Part shown: positions 9,173-17,533 of the stretch, in pieces
How the letters are laid out: each line of letters starts with the position of its first letter
Numbering within the stretch: the stretch's first letter is position 1
From: Phycisphaerae bacterium
GTDB taxonomy: Bacteria; Planctomycetota; Phycisphaerae; Phycisphaerales; UBA1924
Reading direction: 5' to 3'
Assembly: GCA_016795005.1 (NCBI GenBank)
Contig: JAEUIV010000162.1
Location: forward strand, 1-46,228
DNA length: 46,228 nucleotides
Made by a program: the position numbers and the translations under genes
Notes under the pieces: generated by a model
Seen by the model: only the letters and a program-made list of their open reading frames with translations
What the model was told of the DNA's origin: nothing
The model's database searches: none

Positions 9173-10258
9173 TCATCTGTTCGGGACCGGAGCGGCGGGG
9201 AGATTGGGGTCGAGGCGGCAGAAGACGTCGAAGCGGGTGGTGACGCCGTCGTATTCGATGGTGGCGATGGTGGAGGTGAATCCCTTTGCCTGGGGATTTG
9301 GTGTGATGTCGAAATCGACCTGCATTCCGCCTCCGCGGTCTGGTCGGCGGACGGCGACGATCTGTATTCCGAGGTCGGAGTTGCTCGAGCTGACGGTGAT
9401 GGCCTTTCCGGGCTGGACGGCTTTTCCGGTGAAGAGCATGGTGGTTCGTGTCGGGCCGCGGGAGGAGATCGTTCCAAGGGCGATGAACTCGTCCATGGCG
9501 TGCCATTGCGACTTGTCGATGAAGGTCTTGTAGCCCTGGAAGCGTGCGGGGACGGGGATCATCTCGGCGTCCGGGTGGTCGGTCTCGACAACGAGCCACC
9601 TTGGGACTTCGTCGGTGTTGACCTCGTTGATCTTGTAGTAGACGGTGTAGTTGTCGCGGAGCGGGTCGGTGGCGGGGTCGAAGTCGTTGTAGATGGGGGC
9701 CATTCCGCTGATCGAGAGGACTCTGAAGGGTGTTCCGGTGCGCGACTTGAGTGTGAGTTTTCCGCCGAGTTCCGTGACGATGGCGTAGCGCGGTCCGCCG
9801 TTGACGACGATCGGATAGCCCACCTCAAAATCGAAGGGCATGGGGAGCGGGACGGGGTTTCCCTTCTCGAAGATGTGGATGTTCTTTGTGTAGAGGCCCG
9901 ACTCGCGCGGGAACTCGACGGCGACGAGCATCTCGATCTTGTCTCCCGGCTGGAGGACGCGCTGATTGCCGAGGATGGTGACATCGGTGCACGAGCATTC
10001 ACCCTGGGCCTTCTCGATGGTGATCGGGGTGGTGCCGCTGTTCACGAAGGTCATGGTGTCGGAGATGAACGTGAGCGGGCGGTGTGCTCCGAAGTCCAGC
10101 CTGGGGCTGACCAGTTGGAGCGAGGGGAGCTTCACCGGCGCCGATTCGGCGGCGTTGGCCGGCGGGCCGTCGGGAGCGGGAGATTGCGCCGTCGCGTTTG
10201 CGAGGCACATCATGATGACAACCGGTCCCATTCCCGCGGCCAAACGTCGCTTGTTCAT
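9173..10258 (-). CDS. exported DUF1573 protein
   Basis: A 361-residue protein with a signal peptide (residues 1-25, ending ATAQS) followed by a DUF1573 domain, an Ig-like beta sandwich. The hallmark is a strand ending in the Cys pair GECSCTDV near residue 87, after LDFGAHRPLTF and NSGTTPITIEKA. A second beta-rich region fills the C-terminal half. DUF1573 proteins are common in Planctomycetes and Bacteroidetes; their function is not established. The ATG overlaps the stop of the upstream DUF1844 gene as ATGA, so the two are probably translationally coupled. A GGAG lies about 9 nt upstream of the start. The LEPR-XLL cyclophilin follows on the same strand after 139 bp. Confidence 0.88.
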   Translation of the reverse strand: MNKRRLAAGMGPVVIMMCLANATAQSPAPDGPPANAAESAPVKLPSLQLVSPRLDFGAHRPLTFISDTMTFVNSGTTPITIEKAQGECSCTDVTILGNQRVLQPGDKIEMLVAVEFPRESGLYTKNIHIFEKGNPVPLPMPFDFEVGYPIVVNGGPRYAIVTELGGKLTLKSRTGTPFRVLSISGMAPIYNDFDPATDPLRDNYTVYYKINEVNTDEVPRWLVVETDHPDAEMIPVPARFQGYKTFIDKSQWHAMDEFIALGTISSRGPTRTTMLFTGKAVQPGKAITVSSSNSDLGIQIVAVRRPDRGGGMQVDFDITPNPQAKGFTSTIATIEYDGVTTRFDVFCRLDPNLPAAPVPNR

Positions 10259-10941
10259 CTTCGATCTCCGTCACATTTCGGATGATGGCCGAGGGTCGGC
10301 CTTGGCAGACACGATTCAGCGGCCCACGCTACCGCGCCGAGGATCCCGGATCGGGGTTCGAGGCGGCGATTGTCATACCTTCGATCGGCGTGGGCGGTTC
10401 CCGACTCCTGTCCGGTTCTCGAAGCCGCGGACGACCGGCGATAACGGTGCTCGGACTCGGCTCCCCTGGCGCGGAACGGTGTCGGGCCGGCCGAGGGGAT
10501 CGGGCCGCCGGGGCCGGCCGCGGCGGCCTGGCGGGCGACCATCTGCACGAGTTCGACGTACCTTGATCGGAGTTCGTTCACCGCGCCGACGAGGTCTCGG
10601 CTCTCGCTTTCGGCGAGGTTGCCTCGCGTCTTTTCCTCGAGGACGGCGAGGAGATCGATGTAGAACCGCGACATGTCCGGGTCGAAGACCGCCTGGCCGG
10701 TCTTTCGATCGGCGACGCCTCCGAGGTACATGAGCGCCTGCGTGACGAGCATCCCGACAAGAGACTGGAAGTCGGCGGGGGGGAGTTCTCCCGGCTCGCC
10801 GGCTCCCGCGGATGACTTCCTGGAGGCTTCCGCCTCCCGCTTGGATTCGTCGGCGGCGAGTCGGTCCTTTTCCGCCTGCGCCTGGCTCTTCCAATCTGAA
10901 TCGACAATGATTTTCGGCGCTTGGCCTGGATCGTTTGACAT
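10255..10941 (-). CDS. DUF1844 family protein with an atypical C-terminal tail
   Basis: A 228-residue cytoplasmic protein. Residues about 55-130 (PPADFQSLVGMLVTQALMYLG, then DLLAVLEEKTRGNL) match DUF1844, a short helical family of unknown function often found in planctomycetes. The N-terminus is a charged, Ala/Glu/Lys-rich helix. The start at 10941 is favoured over an upstream in-frame start because GGAG precedes it. The last 70 or so residues are Arg/Ser-rich and use AGA, AGG, CGA, GGA and TGT codons that are rare in the rest of the gene. They may be read-through after a lost stop or a frameshift. The ORF ends as ATGA over the DUF1573 start. Confidence 0.8.
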   Translation of the reverse strand: MSNDPGQAPKIIVDSDWKSQAQAEKDRLAADESKREAEASRKSSAGAGEPGELPPADFQSLVGMLVTQALMYLGGVADRKTGQAVFDPDMSRFYIDLLAVLEEKTRGNLAESESRDLVGAVNELRSRYVELVQMVARQAAAAGPGGPIPSAGPTPFRARGAESEHRYRRSSAASRTGQESGTAHADRRYDNRRLEPRSGILGAVAWAAESCLPRPTLGHHPKCDGDRR

Positions 10942-11103
10942 GTCGGCGCTCCGCGTTGTCGTCAGCGCCGAAGCCCAAACAGGCTCCAATCACTCGACGG
11001 GGCAACAGTCTAGCCTTGTCGGCGTGGGGAGTTGCGCGGCGGGTCGCGCGGTTGCGGTTCGTGGTCAAGTAGACTGCGTTCTTCGCCTTCGGAGTTTGAC
11101 CTC

Positions 11104-12384
11104 ATGCCCACCCCAGCCGGCGCAGCCTTTCGATGCTTTCTCGGCGTGTTGTCGGGGCTTGTTTTTTTGTCCGGGTTGACCGGCTGCGCGGGCGAGGCGG
11201 CTCGCCCGGTGCCGGTGGTGGTTGCCCCGTCTGATTTTTCGGCGCCGATCGATCCGTCGTCGGCGGCGGTGAAGGATGATTCCCGGCCGCCGCGAGCGGT
11301 GATCGACCCCCGGACGGCGCTCGGCGGTGACGCCGACGTCATGGTGCTGACCGGTGCGCCGCAGGCGCCTGCGCAGCCCGCGTTGCCGCGATCGGAGGCG
11401 GACCGGAAGCTGCAGGTGGATCAGTTGGTCGGGCAGATCAACGGTCGCCCGGTGTACGCGAACCAGTTCTTCGCACCGATGGACGAGCGTTTGCGCCGCG
11501 AGGCGTCGCGGATGAAGAGCCGAGAGTGGCTGGCGTTTGCGCGCAAGGAGATCGAGGGGGCGTTGTGGGACAAGCTTCGCGACGAGTTGCTGCTCGCGGA
11601 GTTTCAGACCGGCCTCAGCCCCGAGGAGCGGATGGGTCTGCTGGCATTCATCCAGGACGTGCGCGACGACGTGGTGAGCGGCAACCTCGGGAGCACCGAG
11701 TTGGCGCAGCAGCGGCTGCTCGATACCGAGGGTCTTGACCTTGAGGCGAAGGTGAAGGACCTCAGCCAGCGCGAGTTCATCGCGTTTCAACTGAGGCGTT
11801 CGATCGGGAGCCGGGTGAACGTGGCGGCCCGTGACATTGAACTTTATTATGAGCAGCGTCAGAAGGACTTCGCGCCGCCTCCGGTGGCCCGGTTCGTGAT
11901 TCTCCGGGTGCCGAGGAAGGACACGGAGAAGATCGAGGCGGCGGAGCGGGCGCTCGGGTCCGGCGAGGCGTTCGAATCGATCGCGGGTCGATTGAGCACG
12001 TGGCGTCCCGAGGCGGGCAGTGTCAACGAGGTCGAGTTTGTCAGCGGCGAGTATTCGACGGCGGCGCTGTTCGGTCCGGCGGCGCTGAACGAGGCGGCGC
12101 GTGCGCTCGAGCCGGGGCAGACCAGCGCCCGCGTCGATGTCGGCGCGGATGCGTACTGGGTGCGTCTCGCGTCGATCGAGCAGAAGCCCGGGAAGTCCTT
12201 GTACGAGGTGCAGCGGGAGATCGAGGACAAGATCCGCGCGGAGCGTGTTCGGGAAGAGGAGCGGCGGTACTTTGACCAGTTGTTCCGCCGTGGTTCATTC
12301 AGCGATGTCAAGACGATGACCAATCGCCTGTTCGAGTTTGCGGCGGAGCGGTACCTGATCCAGGAAGACATGAAGGCGAAGTGA
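11104..12384 (+). CDS. SurA/PrsA-like lipoprotein with degenerate parvulin domain
   Basis: A 426-residue exported lipoprotein: hydrophobic signal, then lipobox LTGC (Cys about 28 from the ATG at 11104). The fold order resembles SurA/PrsA: an N-terminal helical chaperone region starting VGQINGRPVYANQFF, then a parvulin-like region (about 255-375) beginning PPVARFVILRVP, then a charged C-terminal helix. The usual parvulin GG-x-LG loop and catalytic His residues are not recognisable, so isomerase activity is doubtful and it may act only as a chaperone for outer-membrane or secreted proteins. GGAG lies 11 nt before the ATG. The GTG of yraN overlaps its stop (GTGA). Confidence 0.82.
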   Translation: MPTPAGAAFRCFLGVLSGLVFLSGLTGCAGEAARPVPVVVAPSDFSAPIDPSSAAVKDDSRPPRAVIDPRTALGGDADVMVLTGAPQAPAQPALPRSEADRKLQVDQLVGQINGRPVYANQFFAPMDERLRREASRMKSREWLAFARKEIEGALWDKLRDELLLAEFQTGLSPEERMGLLAFIQDVRDDVVSGNLGSTELAQQRLLDTEGLDLEAKVKDLSQREFIAFQLRRSIGSRVNVAARDIELYYEQRQKDFAPPPVARFVILRVPRKDTEKIEAAERALGSGEAFESIAGRLSTWRPEAGSVNEVEFVSGEYSTAALFGPAALNEAARALEPGQTSARVDVGADAYWVRLASIEQKPGKSLYEVQREIEDKIRAERVREEERRYFDQLFRRGSFSDVKTMTNRLFEFAAERYLIQEDMKAK

Positions 12385-12794
12385 TCGGCTGGCTCAAGCG
12401 AGTTTTGCGACTGGCTCCGCCGAGCGGGAGGGCGCTCGGGGCGGCGGGCGAGCGTGTGGCGGCGAGGTTTCTTCGCCGGGCGGGGTATCGGCTGGTGGCG
12501 CGGAATGTCGCGGTTCGCGGTGGTGAGGTCGACCTGATCTGCGTGGCGCCGGATCGGTGGACGATCGTATTCGTGGAGGTGAAGACGCGGTTGTCGCACG
12601 AGTCGACGGGTCGGCCGACGCATGCTCCCGAGGTGAATCTTGATGCGCGGAAGCGTGCGGCGATGGTGCGAGCGGCGCGAGCGTTGGCGCGGGCGAGGCG
12701 TTGGACGGATCGACCGCTGCGGATCGATGTCGTAGCGGTGGAGTGGTCGCGTGCGGGCGAGCACGTCGTTCGGCACCATGTCGGGGCGTTCTGA
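12381..12794 (+). CDS. yraN: YraN/UPF0102 family endonuclease-like protein
   Basis: A 137-residue protein with the restriction-endonuclease-like fold of UPF0102/YraN. The conserved GEVDLI (Asp51) and VFVEVKTR (Glu66, Lys68) form the D-ExK nuclease triad. The family is widespread and suspected to act in DNA processing, but its substrate is unclear. It starts with GTG overlapping the stop of the SurA-like gene by 4 bp, so translation is likely coupled. Its stop is 6 bp from the convergent histidine kinase. Confidence 0.92.
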   Translation: MIGWLKRVLRLAPPSGRALGAAGERVAARFLRRAGYRLVARNVAVRGGEVDLICVAPDRWTIVFVEVKTRLSHESTGRPTHAPEVNLDARKRAAMVRAARALARARRWTDRPLRIDVVAVEWSRAGEHVVRHHVGAF

Positions 12795-12800
12795 GCGGCG

Positions 12801-14447
12801 TTATTTTCGAGCGCGCGCGCCGACGGCGGCGCGTTCGGCGAGGCCTCTCTTGGTTTCCTGCACTCGCTCGGTGTCGATGGCGGGCGGGAGGATCAGGCTG
12901 AACATGGACCCTCTGCCGACCTCGCTGACGAGTTGGATCTCGCCCTGGAGGAGTTCGGCGAACTCCTTCGAGATGGCGAGGCCGAGGCCGGTGCCCTGGT
13001 GCTGCCTGGTGTGGCCGCTGTCGAGTTGGCTGAACTTTTCGAAGACCATCTGGTGTTGAGCGGAGGCGATTCCCGGTCCGGTGTCGAGGACGCTGACGCG
13101 GACGCGCCCGACGCCGTCGGCTCCCGGGAGGCGCTCGGCGCGGAGGGTGACTTCGCCTCGTTCGGGGGTGAACTTCACGGCGTTGCTGAGGAAGTTGAAG
13201 ATGATCTGCTGGAACTTCTGCTGATCGGTGAGAATGAGCGGGAGGTCGGCGGCCCTGGAGTCCGAGACGAAGCCGGTGCTGGACTGCAACTGGAGCACGA
13301 CGCGGAGGCTCTTGCGGTCGGCGAGCGGCCGGATGAGGGCGATGAGCGCCTCGCAGGTTTCGCCGATGTTGACCGACTGGACGTGGATCTCGATCTTGCC
13401 GGCTTCGATCTTGGCCATGGCGAGGAGGTCGTTGATCATCTCGAGGAGGGTGCGTCCGGCGCCGACGATGTTGTCGAGATAGCGTCGGCGCTTGGCGATC
13501 TTGTCGGCGTCCTGGGCGGCCTCGACTTCGGGGAGCGTGTCCTGGAGGATCTCCGCGAAGCCGATGATGGAGTTCAAGGGGGTGCGGAGTTCGTGGCTGA
13601 CATTGGCGATGAACTCGCCTTTCAGTCTTGCGGCGTCGTAGAGGGCGGTGTTGCGTTCGGAGAGTTCGTTGAGGCGGAGGTCGAGGCTCTTGTTGATTCC
13701 CCGGAGGCGGGTCTGCTGTTCTTCGAGGTTGGCGAGCATCGAGTTGAATGCCCCGGCGAGTTGCTCGAACTCGTCCCCGGTCTTGAGGTCGGAACGGACG
13801 CTCGTATTCCCGGCGCGGACGCGGTCGGCGGTCTCGCGGAGCGCGCGGACGGGCTGGAGAATGATCCGGGTGGTGATGAGGTAGAAGACGATCATCGCGA
13901 GCGATCCGGCGAAGACGCCGGCACCGATGAGGAATCCCTGGTTTTCGAGGAGCGCTCGGCGGACGGTGGGTGATCGCCGATCGAGGACGACGACTCCTTG
14001 TGGCCCGCCGTCGGCTCCCCGGACGAGCCTGGCGTATCGGTAGACGCGGAACTTTCCGTCCCAATGCGACTCGACGTGCTCGGCGGCGTGGGTGTCTGTT
14101 CCGTTGATCGGCGAGCCGAGGCGCCGCTTGGCTCGTTCGAGGAACCCCGGGGGGAACGAGGCTTCGCGCCAGTCGGCGATGGGCCACCAGCGGATCTCGA
14201 GGTTCCGCCGTTCGTCCGGGTCTTCGCCCGATTGCTTCGGGCGGAAGACGGCAGCGACGGCGGGGTCGATGAGCGGGCTGTCGGCCCAGAGTTCGGCGAT
14301 CTGTCTTGAGGTTTCGAGTTGCGCGTCGTCGAGGACGGAGATCTGCCTGATCCAAGGCCAGACGAGGGCGGCGGCGACGATGAGGAGCACCGCGGCCCCG
14401 AAGAGGAGTTGGCACTTGTTGGCGAGCGAAACGCCTCGGGACCACAT
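12801..14447 (-). CDS. membrane sensor histidine kinase (HAMP-HisKA-HATPase)
   Basis: A 548-residue two-component sensor kinase. From the ATG at 14447: TM1 residues 13-32, a periplasmic sensor of about 138 residues, TM2 170-197, HAMP 195-247, then a short coiled coil. The H-box VSHELRTP has phosphoacceptor His285. The ATPase domain has an N-box (NFLSNAVKF, Asn418 and Asn422), G1 DTGPG (455-459) and G2 GTGLGL (485-490). The periplasmic domain matches no family I recognise, so the signal is unknown. No response regulator is adjacent; it is an orphan kinase. The upstream ATG at 14555 is less likely, because TACACT lies 6 nt before 14447, suggesting a leaderless start. The start coordinate could be off by one base. 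Confidence 0.93.
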   Translation of the reverse strand: MWSRGVSLANKCQLLFGAAVLLIVAAALVWPWIRQISVLDDAQLETSRQIAELWADSPLIDPAVAAVFRPKQSGEDPDERRNLEIRWWPIADWREASFPPGFLERAKRRLGSPINGTDTHAAEHVESHWDGKFRVYRYARLVRGADGGPQGVVVLDRRSPTVRRALLENQGFLIGAGVFAGSLAMIVFYLITTRIILQPVRALRETADRVRAGNTSVRSDLKTGDEFEQLAGAFNSMLANLEEQQTRLRGINKSLDLRLNELSERNTALYDAARLKGEFIANVSHELRTPLNSIIGFAEILQDTLPEVEAAQDADKIAKRRRYLDNIVGAGRTLLEMINDLLAMAKIEAGKIEIHVQSVNIGETCEALIALIRPLADRKSLRVVLQLQSSTGFVSDSRAADLPLILTDQQKFQQIIFNFLSNAVKFTPERGEVTLRAERLPGADGVGRVRVSVLDTGPGIASAQHQMVFEKFSQLDSGHTRQHQGTGLGLAISKEFAELLQGEIQLVSEVGRGSMFSLILPPAIDTERVQETKRGLAERAAVGARARK

Positions 14448-14453
14448 GGCACG

Positions 14454-14459
14454 AGTGTA
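14454..14459 (-). promoter_or_regulatory. -10 element for leaderless histidine kinase gene
   Basis: Minus-strand TACACT is followed by 6 nt (CGTGCC) and the ATG. No Shine-Dalgarno is present. Position is good to about one base. Confidence 0.5.
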
Positions 14460-14522
14460 AGGACCGCGCGGCGGCGGGGAGGGGGCGGGATCCGGCCGCT
14501 GGCGTGCGCGGGCGGATGCTGG

Positions 14523-14528
14523 CACAAT
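14523..14528 (+). promoter_or_regulatory. possible -10 element of the small lipoprotein gene
   Basis: CACAAT lies 7 nt before the ATG at 14536, the same spacing as the leaderless set but with C at the first position. It is weaker evidence than the TANNNT cases. Confidence 0.3.
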
Positions 14529-14535
14529 TGCGTTC

Positions 14536-15177
14536 ATGAGACGGTTGCGGGCCATCCTTGTCGTTGGAGCGGCGGTGATGCTGGGCGGTTGCGCCGGCCA
14601 GCCCTGGGCGTCGTCGTTTCAGTCGTCCGGTCCGGCGGCGGCGCCGCTCCCGGCGGATGCGAGCGTGACGCTGCGAGAGGTTCCGTGGGAGCGCATCCAG
14701 CGGACGCTCGAGGAGTTGCAGCAGGAGCGTGCGGCGAGCGATGTTCACCCGGATGAGTGGTCGCCCGAGCGGAAGGCGTCGGCGAAGAGCGAGTTGCTTC
14801 GGGGGCTGCAGGTCTCGGGCGATCCGGCGGGCATCGACGTGCTCGGCCGTTCCGAGTTCAGGACGACTCGGCCCGTCCGTCCATCGGATGGGGAACTCGA
14901 GCGGTTCGCGCGTTCGATCGGCGCGACGCTGGTGGTGTGGAGCCGGACGTATCTGGGTCGTACGACGACAACGGTCCAGGAACCCGTGACCGAGTTCACG
15001 ACCGGGACCAACACGTACCGAGATCGTCGCGGGAAGTGGCGGTCGGACAGGTACTCCGAGCACTCGACGATCTGGGTTCCGGTGCAGGTTGAGGCCGACG
15101 AGCACGCGTGGATGGCGTACTTTCTTCGTGAGGGGTCGGCGGCGGCGGAGACTATCGAGCGCGAGCGGCGGAGATGA
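14536..15177 (+). CDS. lipoprotein of unknown function
   Basis: A 213-residue lipoprotein: positively charged N-terminus, hydrophobic core and lipobox LGGC (Cys19). The rest is soluble. A mixed alpha/beta centre (SIGATLVVWSRTYLG) is followed by a Thr/Tyr/Arg-rich stretch and two hydrophobic strands near the end. I do not recognise the family. It reads divergently from the histidine kinase across 88 bp, so it may share that regulatory region. Its last 26 bp overlap the convergent transglutaminase gene. No Shine-Dalgarno is evident. Confidence 0.75.
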   Translation: MRRLRAILVVGAAVMLGGCAGQPWASSFQSSGPAAAPLPADASVTLREVPWERIQRTLEELQQERAASDVHPDEWSPERKASAKSELLRGLQVSGDPAGIDVLGRSEFRTTRPVRPSDGELERFARSIGATLVVWSRTYLGRTTTTVQEPVTEFTTGTNTYRDRRGKWRSDRYSEHSTIWVPVQVEADEHAWMAYFLREGSAAAETIERERRR

Positions 15178-17533
15178 GCGCGCGGAGTGATTCCCGCGCC
15201 GCGTCGAGATGCTCGCGCTGGACCGGCTCGCGCGCGAACCGGGCGCGGTAGTACAGGTCCGCGAGCCGCCGGCCCGGCTCGATCATGGCGGCGTGCCGAT
15301 CGGTCAGCGTCCCGAGGTGCGCCATGGCCGGTCGGTGGGGGGGCTTGGCGACGCCTGCTTCGGCGAATGTTCGGAGCATCTGGTTGAAGTACTCGGTCAG
15401 TTGGTGCAGTCGTGGGTCTCGGCTGATCTCGGCACGCCGCGCGCCGCCTTCGCGGAAGTTTGCGATGAGGCGGAGGCCCCGGCTGATCGCCAGGTGCAGG
15501 AGGAGCAGTATCGCAATGGCGAGCAGGACCGACCATCCGGCGAGCCGAGTCCAGTAGACGGTCTGGTTGTCCTGTGCGATTTCTTCCTCGGTGGCGAGGA
15601 CCGCGGCGATGCGCTGATTGAAGGCGCGGAGGGCCTCGAGCGGGCCGAGGGTGACGCTCTGCAGCGTTCCCGCCTGGCGCTCGCGGTCAAAGGTGACGAC
15701 GCCTTCGATCCAGGCGAACTGGAGCGCGTCGAGCGCTCGTCGCAGGAACGATGCGACGGTCCCCTGCGGATGATGCAGGCGTGAGACCTCGGCGGAGGGG
15801 GAAGGATCGAACTCCTCCCACAATCCGGGCCTGACCTCGGCCTCGACCCATGCGTGGGCGTGGTTTTCGCGGATGGTGTAGGTCTCGGAGGCGGGGTCGA
15901 ACTCGCTGGCGACGTAGCCCGTGACGACTCGGGCCGGGATTCCGAGGGAGAGTGTCATCGCGGCGAGCGCGGAGGCGAAGTATTCGCAGTGGCCTCTCCC
16001 GCCGCGTTCCTTGTCGAAGAGGAACATCTCGATCGGGTCTTCGCCCGGCGGTGGCGCGGTCATGCGGGTGGTATAGATGTACTGCGATTGAAGATGGCGC
16101 GCGAGGGTGCTGACGGCCCGTCGGCGTGCATCCCACTCGTCCGAGTCGATGGAGATGCGCGCGTCGCGCAGGAGGCGGGCGGCGAGATCGTGGATCGGTC
16201 CTTCTTGAAACTGCGGCGCCGGAGGTTCGGGCATGGGTTCGCCGCGGTTGGTGATGGGGATGAAGGAATCGTCGGCGATGGGGGGGACGACGGCGCGCCG
16301 GAGCGGGACGGGCGCCGGCGGCGCGGGTTCGCTGGGCGCGCAGACGACGGTGTAGGTCGCACCGCTCGGCCTGATCGAGACTTCCATCTGGCCGTCGTAG
16401 AGGTTGCTGACGTAGGTTTCGCGTCGCGCGCCGGTGTCCCAGGCGACCCAGAGCGGCCTCCAGACGGAGAAGAGGCGGTTCAGGGGCTGGTCGATGGTGG
16501 TGACCTGGACGAGGAGGAGCGAGCCGCGCGGGTTGCTCGGCCTGGTCGGGTTGGTCGTTCCCAGGCCGTAGCGTCGGTCTGTTGAGGAGACGTAGGCGCT
16601 GCGTCTCCAGACTCCGGTGGCGTCGTCGTATCGGTCGAGGGCGGCGCCGCGGAGGCGGTAGGGGGTGCCCCGTGCAGGATTCTCGCGTCCGGAGACCTCG
16701 ATCTTGACTTTCATGACGACGCGCTGGGATTCGGAGATGAGTCCCTGTGAACCCAGTTGGACGTGGTCTCGAAAGCCGGTGACCGAGGGGGTGTTGGCCG
16801 GCTGCCATCGGCCGAACATGGCTTCGCCCACTCCCCTGGGCATCCCGACGTACACGAAGGGGGCGAGGGCCGCGATGATGAGGGCCGCGGACCAAGCAGC
16901 CCGGCTGAGGTCCGAGCGGCTGCGCGTGCCGGCGTGCATCGCGCGCGGGAGGTGTTGGTGCGCGGGCGTCCCTCCCGTGCCGATGATCCAACGGGTCAGG
17001 ACGCTCATCCACCCCGTTCTTGCGGAGTCCGCGGAGGTCACGTTGCGAGCCGGCTCCGGCGCGGCGGCGCGTGCCTGGGCGGCGTAGACCTGGTACAGCA
17101 TCACGGTCAGCAGCAGGACGGGCACGTAGATCACGAGGACGGCGCCGAGTTCCGCGGTGACCGACGTGAGGCACGCGCCGACCGCGAGCATCAGGCTCAG
17201 GATGATGACCTGGGACTGGTCGCGTGGCGTCCGCGGCTCGAAGAGCTTGATGAGCTGGAGCCAGACGAGGTACGAGCAGAGGACGCTGACGGTGTTTCCG
17301 AGCGGCTCGGTCCATTTCATCGCCATCGCGACGGTGGCGCCGAGGAGGGAGAGGTTGATGACCCAACGTGGGAGGGGCCTTCCTCCCGGGCCGCCGACGA
17401 TGAGGTAGGCGGCGATGGCGACGGGGACCGCGATGAGCGCGTAGACGAGGTCCTCTTCCGCGACGCTGTAGGCGAGGATCCCGAGGCAGACGAGCAGGTG
17501 GACACACCGGTAGTAGCGGAGGAGCAGGCTCAC
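15152..17533 (-). CDS. tgpA: TgpA-like membrane transglutaminase (DUF3488-transglutaminase)
   Basis: A 793-residue inner-membrane protein. About six TM helices fill residues 1-260 (DUF3488/TgpA_N), with PRDQSQVIILSLMLA between helices. A periplasmic transglutaminase-like domain follows, with GHCEYFASALAAM (catalytic Cys about 513), the His in ENHAHAWVE (about 559) and the Asp in EEFDPSPS (about 576). A final TM (about 670-690) leads to a cytoplasmic helical tail. The family usually sits with DUF58 and a MoxR ATPase. Here DUF58 is directly upstream with an ATGA overlap, but no MoxR is in the window. In Pseudomonas TgpA is essential; its substrate is not settled. Its end overlaps the convergent lipoprotein gene by 26 bp. 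Confidence 0.93.
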   Translation of the reverse strand: MSLLLRYYRCVHLLVCLGILAYSVAEEDLVYALIAVPVAIAAYLIVGGPGGRPLPRWVINLSLLGATVAMAMKWTEPLGNTVSVLCSYLVWLQLIKLFEPRTPRDQSQVIILSLMLAVGACLTSVTAELGAVLVIYVPVLLLTVMLYQVYAAQARAAAPEPARNVTSADSARTGWMSVLTRWIIGTGGTPAHQHLPRAMHAGTRSRSDLSRAAWSAALIIAALAPFVYVGMPRGVGEAMFGRWQPANTPSVTGFRDHVQLGSQGLISESQRVVMKVKIEVSGRENPARGTPYRLRGAALDRYDDATGVWRRSAYVSSTDRRYGLGTTNPTRPSNPRGSLLLVQVTTIDQPLNRLFSVWRPLWVAWDTGARRETYVSNLYDGQMEVSIRPSGATYTVVCAPSEPAPPAPVPLRRAVVPPIADDSFIPITNRGEPMPEPPAPQFQEGPIHDLAARLLRDARISIDSDEWDARRRAVSTLARHLQSQYIYTTRMTAPPPGEDPIEMFLFDKERGGRGHCEYFASALAAMTLSLGIPARVVTGYVASEFDPASETYTIRENHAHAWVEAEVRPGLWEEFDPSPSAEVSRLHHPQGTVASFLRRALDALQFAWIEGVVTFDRERQAGTLQSVTLGPLEALRAFNQRIAAVLATEEEIAQDNQTVYWTRLAGWSVLLAIAILLLLHLAISRGLRLIANFREGGARRAEISRDPRLHQLTEYFNQMLRTFAEAGVAKPPHRPAMAHLGTLTDRHAAMIEPGRRLADLYYRARFAREPVQREHLDAARESLRALISAARAR

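Noticed and set aside
9137-10285. 382-residue plus-strand frame opposite the DUF1573 gene
   Set aside because: Gly/Asp/Val-rich shadow; the minus-strand frame has a signal peptide and the DUF1573 Cys motif.
12394-15105. 903-residue open frame on the minus strand across yraN, the histidine kinase and the lipoprotein gene
   Set aside because: It crosses three real genes in another frame and its composition is Arg/Pro-dominated; the kinase frame carries all the domain motifs.
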